From Heliopora coerulea (Eukaryota; Cnidaria; Anthozoa; Scleralcyonacea; Helioporidae), in contig JASJOG010000477.1 in assembly GCA_030142905.1 (NCBI GenBank), forward strand, positions 62,001 to 126,000: a stretch of DNA of 64,000 nt, in the 5' to 3' direction. Both the position numbers and the translations under genes were made by a program. Positions 56,994 through 64,000 of the stretch are shown here, in pieces. Position 1 is the stretch's first letter, and every line of letters begins with the position of its first letter. The notes below the pieces were generated by a model, which had not been told where the DNA came from, did no database searches, and saw only the letters and a list, made by a program, of their open reading frames with translations.

Positions 56994-58627
56994 GTATGTC
57001 CACAGTTGAGTCAGAAAAGAAAGCTTTCTCGTAATCAATGCTTCCGCAGTAAGAAAACTGGTTAAGGGGATCCAGGAAATGCGGTGGGATTAGAACGATA
57101 AAGGGAACAGCAGCAAGGACGTAAATCCTGGGGGGGATCGGGGGACATATCCCCCCCCCACTTTTTGGACAGAGGGGGATACATATATAATTATCCCCCC
57201 CACTTTTTGCAAAGTTCATGACAACTGAAGCCTAATTTCTGTTCCCTCGGTGCTTATGGTTCCATGTTTACCTTTACGATTTTCCGATATAACTTTTTTC
57301 AGCCCCAATTCTTACCTAGGTATTGTTTGTTCGAATACATGACAAATTATGAAAATTTGCCAAGTTATTTTATAGTCCGATCGTTCTTCTTTGGACGCCA
57401 TTTTGTAAACAATCAAAAATACTTTGTTTAGTCATACTGTAACGTCTTTATTGCTGTTTGGAGGAAATGCATGGCTTAGTTTCGATTGAAAAATAAGCAT
57501 AGGTCCCAAGTGACCTGCATCTGGTGGGTCAGACCCGCATTTGGACATCCAAACCCGCCGACCCGCCAGGCTAGCATAAAAACCCGCATTGGCATTGATT
57601 TGCTGCATTTCTGTCTTCCGTGTTGTGAAATTTTTATAATGTGTTTTGGAACACGAATATAAGCTACGATTTGACAATGGGACTTGCAACACCGTTAAAC
57701 GCATTCTGACATCCCAAACATGTTTACAATTCATTTCTTTGATATCGCGCACACAGACTGCTTGAGATCATATTGCTGACTCGTCCACAGTCGCTTGCAA
57801 GAAACTCATGCGCAAGCGACCGCGGAGATTCATGGGGACTTTGAACAGTGCGAGTTTCGCAATTTGCAAAAGAATACTTCTGTAAGTTAGGCAATGATAA
57901 TAATACGTCAAACCCAGAGAACAAAATCAGTTGAATCTGTTGCAACTGAGATGTGGGGTGTGGCATATCAGTGTAGATGTACAGATTAAGCTTAAATTTC
58001 CAAAAAGTACAAAGTGAAGTGCAGAGGAGTGCATTTTTGAGTCTAAGTGAGGGGGTAACATGGTCAAAGAAAATTATTCAATTTTGCTTCAAAATGGACT
58101 CAAAATGCAGGAAATGGCTTTTCAGAGAGCCTAATTTTGAAAATTTTCCGGGGGAGCATGCCCCCGGACCTCCCTAGAGCCTCGCGCCAATGGCGCGAGT
58201 TGTCTTTCTGGTGACCAGCATGAAGCCCATCCAAACTTGAGACTTGTGAATAAGATGTGAATGTTGTTCCAAAGAAACAATCTCAGAATGCCGGAAATGG
58301 GAATTTATAAACATTAGATTAAAAAAAACCCAACTTTCAGAGGGAATACTTCCACATCACCTGGCCGGCTCCGTCCCCCCCACTTTTAGGAAGCGATTGT
58401 CGCCCTTGAACAGCAGGTGTGAACATGGATAGTTGCACAAACATTTTCTCATCGAGGAATCAATTGGAATGTCACCATTTTAGCGTATTTGTACCAGTTG
58501 ATACTTCAAAACTTAAACTTTCTTAGAATTACGAAGTGCATTAAAACTTGTGAAAATTACTCCAGAAGCCGCCATTTTTAGGTCCTCAGTCAACCATACT
58601 AATGCTTCGTGTCTTGCATTTCTCCAG
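56994..58627 (+). other. THNSL1 intron with repeats
   Basis: The intron between the NFGNILAAFYAK exon and the MGIPFHSLICASN exon. It contains C/G-rich repeat blocks (gtaaatcctgggggggatcg at about 57120 and gggggagcatgcccccggac at about 58150) that look like ends of transposons. No gene. Confidence 0.5.
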
Positions 58628-60109
58628 GAAATGGGTATTCCATTCCACTCGCTCATATGTGCATCAAACGCCAACAATATCCTCACAGACTTCTTCACAA
58701 CCGGGACGTACAACCTACAAAGTCGCAAGCTCATAACGTCCATATCACCTTCAATAGACATCCTCAAATCGTCGAACTTGGAAAGACTCCTTTACCATGT
58801 CTCGCAAGATAGTGCTTTAATTGAAAAACTTTTTCAACAACTTGCCACAGAAAAATGCTTTAAGGTCAGTAGTCACTTTGGTACTTACCTAAAGGTAGGC
58901 TAGATAACTAATAAACATTATTCTGGGAAAACAAGTCCGAATTTGATCAAGGGTCTGGCCGTCGACATAGGGACCGTATTCCGAACAGCTCAGCAACAAA
59001 AAATATCACACAATCTCACCGTTCTTAAAAATAAGCTTTATAACAAGTGATTGACAATCTTTTTCATTCGCAGATTTCAAAAGAACTTCATGAGAGAATT
59101 TCAGGACAAATTGATGCTGGTTGGACGACCGAGCAAGAATGCAAAGCTTCTATCGAGAAATGTTTTCAGGAAAACAACTACCTTCTTGATCCGCACACTG
59201 CAGTGGGCCTTCACGTTGCTTCCCGGAAACTTAACAGCTCTCGCAAAATGATGTTGACTGCCACAGCACACTATGGTAAGTTTGCCAAAGACGTTCTTCT
59301 TGCCCTTGGGGAAAAATTAACGTCCGAGAGCCCAAATGGACTCCTGAAACAACTCGAGGAGCTGAATACCGAGCCTGAAATGAATTACTCTTTGAGGGAT
59401 GCAATGAAGAATCCGGAAATTCATCAACATATTTGTGCGAGAGATGTGAATGCTGTAAAAGAGTCGATAGAAGACTTTCTTGTTAAACTTTTAGACAAAA
59501 ATAACGAATAGACTACGACGTAGTATTGAATTAATTAGACATTTTATGAGATATTTATATACGTCGAAAGGGACATGAAATAAATCATTCACTGCAAATC
59601 ATTTCGAGTTACACTTGCTTGAAAGACGTACAAAACAGAGTCTTAAATCTTTGATAAACTATTTCGTTAAAAAGCGTCAGTTATCCAAGCTGAGTAACCA
59701 AGCCCTAAGGAGACATCACTTGAAGTGATCTTTTGATGCCACGACTTGTAGTATACCTGGGAATAATTTTTGGTACAAGCTAAAATATCCATCATACACG
59801 CACATAACCAATCTCAACGTAATTCTTTATATCAACAAAACACTTTTCGAACGCATGGTACCTGTAAACTTTAGAATAACATTCTTGTAATCTTTGTCCA
59901 ACCCAAATCCCACTGTGATGAAATTATTTTGTCAGTTTTTCATACTGCATCCCTTAAAAAAATCTTGGTAAACTTGCGCGCTTTTGATATGTTCATCCCT
60001 GATGTTGTTTACAGTTAATTTTTACGGATTGATTCTTTTCCTTTTGTGTTTGTCTTTACTGGTAAATTTTGGTTGCTAGACGCCAGGAATAAATATTTTG
60101 AGAGTTAGA

Positions 60110-60840
60110 AAGTGGTAAGGAAAGGTGAGAAGTGAAGGGAAAGGACTGGGAAAGAGCGGTAGAGAGAGGACGGAGGGAGGAAGAGAAAATGGATTAAGAA
60201 AGGGAATGGAATGGAGCCAAATTGCAGAAAAGGAAAGGGACTGAAGAGAACTAGGGCAGGGTAGGGTAAGAGAAAGTAGGAAAGAAGATGGAAAGGGAGT
60301 GGAGGGTAGGGAAGGGAAGAGAAGAAAAGGGAGGTGGAAGAGAGATAGAAAAAAGAGAAAGAAAACGGGAGGGAAGGGGACTGAAGAGAACTCGGGCAGG
60401 ATAGGGGAGGGGCCTATTTACACGATACTATTGTCCCATACGATTGTTCGTCCTGGCGTATCCAATGTTACTTCATTCGCCATATTCCTGCTTACTATTC
60501 GCACTCTAATGTAGCAAAGTGTCCTGGAGACCGTCAATCACATACATCACAACGAACAATCGTATACGACAGTCGTACCGTGTAAATGAGCCTGATAAGT
60601 AACGGCAAGAGAAGGGAGAAAAAAAGATGGAACTGAAAGGCAGGGAAGGGCAGGGAAGCGAGGGAAAGTTTTTTCTCGCGAACAATAGTGTAGAATGGAA
60701 TGGAATGGAACGGAAGGGAATGGAATGGAATACAATACAATACAATGGAATGGAATAGAATAGGAATATAGCAGAGCAGAGTAGAGTAGAACAGAATAGA
60801 ATAGAGTAGAACAGAATAGAATAGAGTAGAACAGAAATCT
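60110..60840. repeat. Purine-rich and GGAAT/TAGAA simple repeats
   Basis: gaaagg/gggaag words dominate 60110-60410. After an inserted MITE, 60600-60840 turns into ggaat, acaat and agaat units. The open frames here are low-complexity artefacts. Confidence 0.85.
60410..60596. mobile_element. MITE inserted in the purine-rich tract
   Basis: The ends are inverted copies: cctatttacacgatac and tcgtaccgtgtaaatgag, followed inward by cgattgttcgtc-type words on both sides. It is about 187 bp with no ORF and contrasts sharply with the purine-rich DNA on either side. Confidence 0.65.
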
Positions 60841-61803
60841 TTATTTAACCAGGGTAATCTAGTCAGTGTTAACATAAACGCTTTATCTAGAAGAGCCCTG
60901 AACAACAAAAATATACACTATTTGTTAAAAAAAAAAAAGAAAAAAGACTACAAAAAACGTACTTACAGAAAAGAAAGAATTAAAAGGCATGATTAATCTA
61001 ACTAAAACAATTTAGTTAAGAGTCAAAGCTATTATAATAATACATTTATTATAATATAAGGGCTTTTTTCGCTGCTTCAGTTCTCACTTTGGGCAGAGGA
61101 AATAATTTGTTCTTGACTTATAAGTTCAATTAAAAATTAAAAAATACATCTATAAAATTAAAAAAATCACACCAAACTTGCTAACTAATTCTTTAATATG
61201 ATAATGATTATTGATAAGTTAATCTAATTTTTAAAATATTTAATAACATTATAATATATTCCAAATTAAACCCTACTGCATGAAAATGCTGAAAAATCCT
61301 TCATACTTATAATACTTATAATTTACACTTGCTTTATACTATAAATTATAGCAAGTTTTATAACGTCTCCTGATACTGCAATCTCTGCCATAACAACAGG
61401 TTTCGCGAACTAGGCAGATTGCAGACTATTAAAATAATCAAAAATTAACCAACAACATAATGCTTAAACTAAGAAAACGCTGCTACTAAATGCAATGTAA
61501 ATTATCAACCTCAAATAACTGGAATTTGACTCCATTCAAACCGAAAAAGTTCAAAATCCTTTATAAAGTTCATCCATTTTTTTTTTTCGTCCATACTATT
61601 CCATGATACGTCAACCCATTATTCCAACGAAACTGGAGCATTCGGATGAAATCTGAGTTTTGACTGCTCTGAATACATACCGTTGAAAACAACGACAATC
61701 AGCCGACGTGGTCGCAAGGCCATGACACATTAAAATTAGCGGCTTGATATACTCCAAGTCGACGCAATGATCAGACTGTGAGGTGGTCTTACACCTTAAG
61801 CCG

Positions 61804-62010
61804 ATATATAAAACAAACTCCGAAAAGAAACATCTTGGTACCCAAAATATTAGTAAAAGCACAAGACAAAATTGAGAAGGTAATACTTTGACTATATTGA
61901 CAATGACTTTGTAATATAGTCGAAATATGTTACCTTCTCAATTTTGTCTGGTACTTTTACTCATATTTTGGGTACCAAGATCCTTCTATTCGGAGTTCGT
62001 TTTATATTAT
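61804..62010. repeat. Imperfect inverted repeat, arms about 95 bp
   Basis: Left 61804-61899 and right 61912-62010 share cttggtacccaaaatat, gacaaaattgagaaggtaa and a gactatat inner edge in inverted order. It lies 90 bp before a hammerhead-like core, echoing the palindrome at 31995-32247. Confidence 0.7.
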
Positions 62011-62094
62011 ATTTTGTAAAGTTGCCGGCGGGCATTGGATTAAGCTGACAACTTAGTCTAGAATCATTCCCTAGGTTAAAATTTTCTTTACAAG

Positions 62095-62140
62095 TTACCC
62101 TGAAGATGATTCTGAAATAGAGTCGAAACACTGCGCGTCC
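62095..62140 (+). ncRNA. Hammerhead-ribozyme-like motif
   Basis: ctgaaga at 62100-62106 (CUGANGA), a six-pair stem formed by gattct and agagtc around gaaat, then gaaac at 62125-62129. The stem II complementarity is the best of the four candidates here. No ORF precedes it, so it may belong to a non-autonomous PLE derivative or retrozyme-like copy. Confidence 0.5.
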
Positions 62141-63020
62141 TCAATGAATAAGCGTTAAGTTGTCACGAGAAACTCCACTGTTCCCAGGTGACTCGATTGC
62201 TTAACTGGTTGAACAGCGATCTAGAAATTCGAATGTGCGATCCCGGAATCCCGGTCAACTCGACTTAATTTTTTGGGTTGATTTCGCAGCGTAAGTTAAT
62301 CATGAAAATTTTCTCTTCACAAAATCTTACACATATATTTATTTACATAAACCAAACAGCTGAACAGTGAGAGGTCTCTTTGAGATTAGCAAACCATAAT
62401 GACTTTTGCCAGCATTCAGTCGCGGGTTGAAAAATTCCTTCTTTCGTTTGGTTCATTAGTCTAGTATTCCTATAAAAAATATCTGCTCAAGCCCCAGTAA
62501 CCAAATGATAATTTAATCCACACGAGACTGTGATCATGTACCTACGAACAGAAAGTCTGAATGGACTTCTTTATAGTTTAGTTTTCTCTCCGTGAGTCAT
62601 CACTGAGTTCACGAAACAAACACTGAGAACGAAGATGAATCTTAAGACCAAGCACTCAGCCGCTTGCTTTACGTATGATCTACAGAAAAATATCACTAAA
62701 AATATGTTGGTACTTTAGTTGCTTATATCTAACGACTAACGAAATATATACCATGCACTAAGAGTTTTCCATCATAAACATGGGTATAGAAACGAGATGG
62801 TTCGTTGGAATGACTACCTTGGAGGTGTCGTTCCAAAGTTTAAAATACTCGGCTAAGAGAGCAGAATATTGTCACTTAAAAGTTGAAAAGCTGATCTAAA
62901 ATGAGCCTAAGGCTTTCACATCTGGGTCAAATCATACAGAAGTATTTTTGTCAATGTTAATTACTATAAATTATTATATCTTATTAAAAGTTTAGTCATC
63001 TCAGCTGGGTGGAAGGACTG

Positions 63021-63237
63021 TCAGTGTTCCTCGGGCCTCCACGCTTGATCTTCGTAATCAGTTCTTGTGAGATCTGCCTCGTTTCCAAATGCTTCCTCCG
63101 TGTTCAAACTAAGCTTCTCTAGCTGTGCCGCAAGATTTTCGTCGACCAACTCGGGCATTATGAACGAACCCCCGCCCGAACCACCTCCTAGACTGCTGCT
63201 CCCGAAGGAATCGTTATCCAGACAATACTGGATGAAC
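63021..63237 (-). CDS. MOV10-like RNA helicase copy C, last exon
   Basis: Acceptor ctctgtag. It encodes RFIQYCLDNDSFGSSSLGGG, a Gly/Ser linker, MPELVDENLAAQLEKLSLN and LTRTDYEDQAWRPEEH, stop TGA at 63021-63023. It aligns with copy B exon 13 and has the same entry phase. The remaining exons lie to the right of the window. It shows a third tandem member of the family. Confidence 0.85.
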
Positions 63238-64000
63238 CTACAGAGCAGAAAAGTAGTTTCTCATTTATTGAACTAAATCACGTTAGTCCGAACAAAATCT
63301 TTAAAATCGACAAATGTCGTCCGCAGGAACCAAAAGGGTTGAGAATTCTGTTCAGAAAACGGATTGACGTGTGGAAGGGTGAGTGGTTCTGTCTATTGGT
63401 GTTGGACAATGTATTAACTCGAAATCATCACATCACTGAACACTGGTTGACAATGGTGGACCCAGGGTCTGTGAAAAGGGTAGGCCCCACACTAAAAGGC
63501 TACTTACAAGTGCGAGTTTGCACGTTGCAACTGTTGCCCTGTTGTATGTAATAGACTCATGATAGCCTATGCAACAAGATACCCGCTTATGATTCGCTGC
63601 AGTTTGTCCTCGACACTCTCGTCAGTTAAACACATACTCCACGATGTCAATCGCAAGGCACAAAATTGCACATGTAAACAGTCCTTAAGAGTTTACCAAG
63701 ATTCTGAGATGGCTATGTTGGTACGCCAGGTGGAGTTTCGTGTTTTTTCAAGGTAGGAAATTCCTTACATCGTCCAACGACGACCTTTCTTTGTATTAAA
63801 ACATCAAAATGTATGGTTCTAAATTTTCTATTTTAACACGTAGTCAATGTGTTATCGATACCTAACATTGTCCGGCCGCGTGAAAGTCCAAAACACTGCA
63901 AGTAAGCCAAGTTAATAAGTTTATTTTCCTCACAAATTCGCCGGCTACGAAGCAGCAATAGCACGAATTAAGGATTAACGAGTTTGTTAAATTTGATTTA
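63238..64000 (-). other. MOV10 copy C, last intron (partial)
   Basis: Intron sequence with the second copy of a MITE at 63496-63686. No coding sequence is seen. Confidence 0.55.
63496..63686. mobile_element. MITE, copy 2 (relative of 29201-29380)
   Basis: It shares a long block containing gtttgtcctcgacactctcg and both ends (acttacaagtgcgag and ttgcacatgtaaacag) with the copy at 29201-29380, with one extra short insertion. Confidence 0.7.

Larger units (their letters stand above)
54209..59511 (+). pseudogene. THNSL1: Threonine synthase-like 1 (THNSL1) gene, broken
   Basis: Exons seen: 54209-54229 (possible first exon, MEPFASE), 55066-55212 (NLLLMGCPGSGKSTVGAIVA, the shikimate-kinase-like P-loop), 55375-about 55480 (LTHLGSEQFLEAEGDVFLEY, SLSGSNPMH), 56722-56993 (GDFDFCQSTIKSIFND, NSINWGRLLPQIVYHA, DVCVPTGNFGNILAAFYAK), 58628-58864 (MGIPFHSLICASNANNILTD, SPSIDILKSSNLERLLYH) and 59074-59511 (the C-terminal domain with LDPHTAVGLHVASRK). 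Splice sites are good. About 300 residues are missing between the third and fourth exons, including the PLP-lysine region, and a PLE fragment sits there. The 56722-56993 exon also contains a frameshift. THNSL proteins are PLP-fold II enzymes of uncertain substrate. Confidence 0.8.
59512..63020. other. Intergenic region between THNSL1 and MOV10 copy C
   Basis: It contains purine-rich and GGAAT-type simple repeats (60110-60840), a MITE at 60410-60596, an imperfect inverted repeat at 61804-62010, a hammerhead-like motif at 62100-62129 and a possible SINE head near 62190-62260. No protein gene is supported. Confidence 0.55.

Noticed and set aside
57977..58177. Short open frame with a Pro/Gly-rich end in the THNSL1 intron
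   Set aside because: It overlaps a repeat-like gggggagcatgcccccggac block and has no family features.
60506..60908. Overlapping Ser/Phe/Leu-rich open frames on the minus strand
   Set aside because: They are translations of GGAAT-type simple repeats.

Overview
The window reads as nuclear DNA of a metazoan, most likely an anthozoan cnidarian such as a coral or sea anemone. It is AT-rich, has spliced genes with GT-AG introns, and is dense in Penelope-like elements (PLEs), PIF/Harbinger and hAT remnants and fold-back MITEs. It also carries a Polinton/Maverick virus-like element with cnidarian-type gene content. The organism call rests on remembered family distribution, not on a search.

Host genes. 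Three MOV10-like superfamily 1 RNA helicase genes lie head to tail on the minus strand. Copy A has exons 1-3 at 11050-1242, and the rest is beyond the left edge. Copy B is complete: 13 exons between 52172 and 20818, 2982 coding bases, 993 residues, with no frame break. Copy C has only its last exon, at 63237-63021. A plus-strand THNSL1-like gene (shikimate-kinase-like plus threonine-synthase-like) lies between B and C at 54209-59511. It has lost its middle, carries a PLE fragment in the gap and has a frameshift, so it looks dead.

The main find is a 12,304-bp Polinton/Maverick at 35361-47664 inside intron 2 of MOV10 copy B. It has 258-bp terminal inverted repeats (about 96% identical) and a 6-bp target duplication GTGCAC. 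The left half is transcribed leftward: a replicase joining protein-primed-type DNA polymerase B, an SF1 helicase and a GIY-YIG nuclease; a 53-residue basic protein; a C2H2 protein; a zinc-ribbon protein; and a protein with a C-terminal membrane segment. The right half is transcribed rightward: a beta-rich protein, a chromodomain integrase, a two-membrane-segment protein, the double-jelly-roll major capsid protein, the packaging ATPase and a terminal charged protein. Several genes carry stops or frameshifts, so this is a decayed viral integration. The polymerase-helicase join is read in one uninterrupted frame.

Other layers. 1-11 kb: MOV10 A, with a decayed multi-copy-type ORF (2296-6056), fold-back elements and a 680-bp TIR element in its introns. 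11.3-17.5 kb: a Harbinger element followed by a hAT-like transposase that is itself interrupted by a short microsatellite-tailed insertion. 17.5-20.8 kb: a LINE scrap and short dispersed repeats. 21-35 kb: MOV10 B 3' exons with a 900-bp (TAGG)n tract, a PLE with hammerhead-like sequence, MITEs, and a 115-bp perfect inverted repeat that splits a tRNA-derived SINE. 47.7-54 kb: MOV10 B 5' exons and promoter region. 54-64 kb: broken THNSL1, a PLE with a hammerhead-like core at its ORF stop, an array of eight 20-bp spaced repeats, purine-rich DNA and another hammerhead-bearing inverted repeat.
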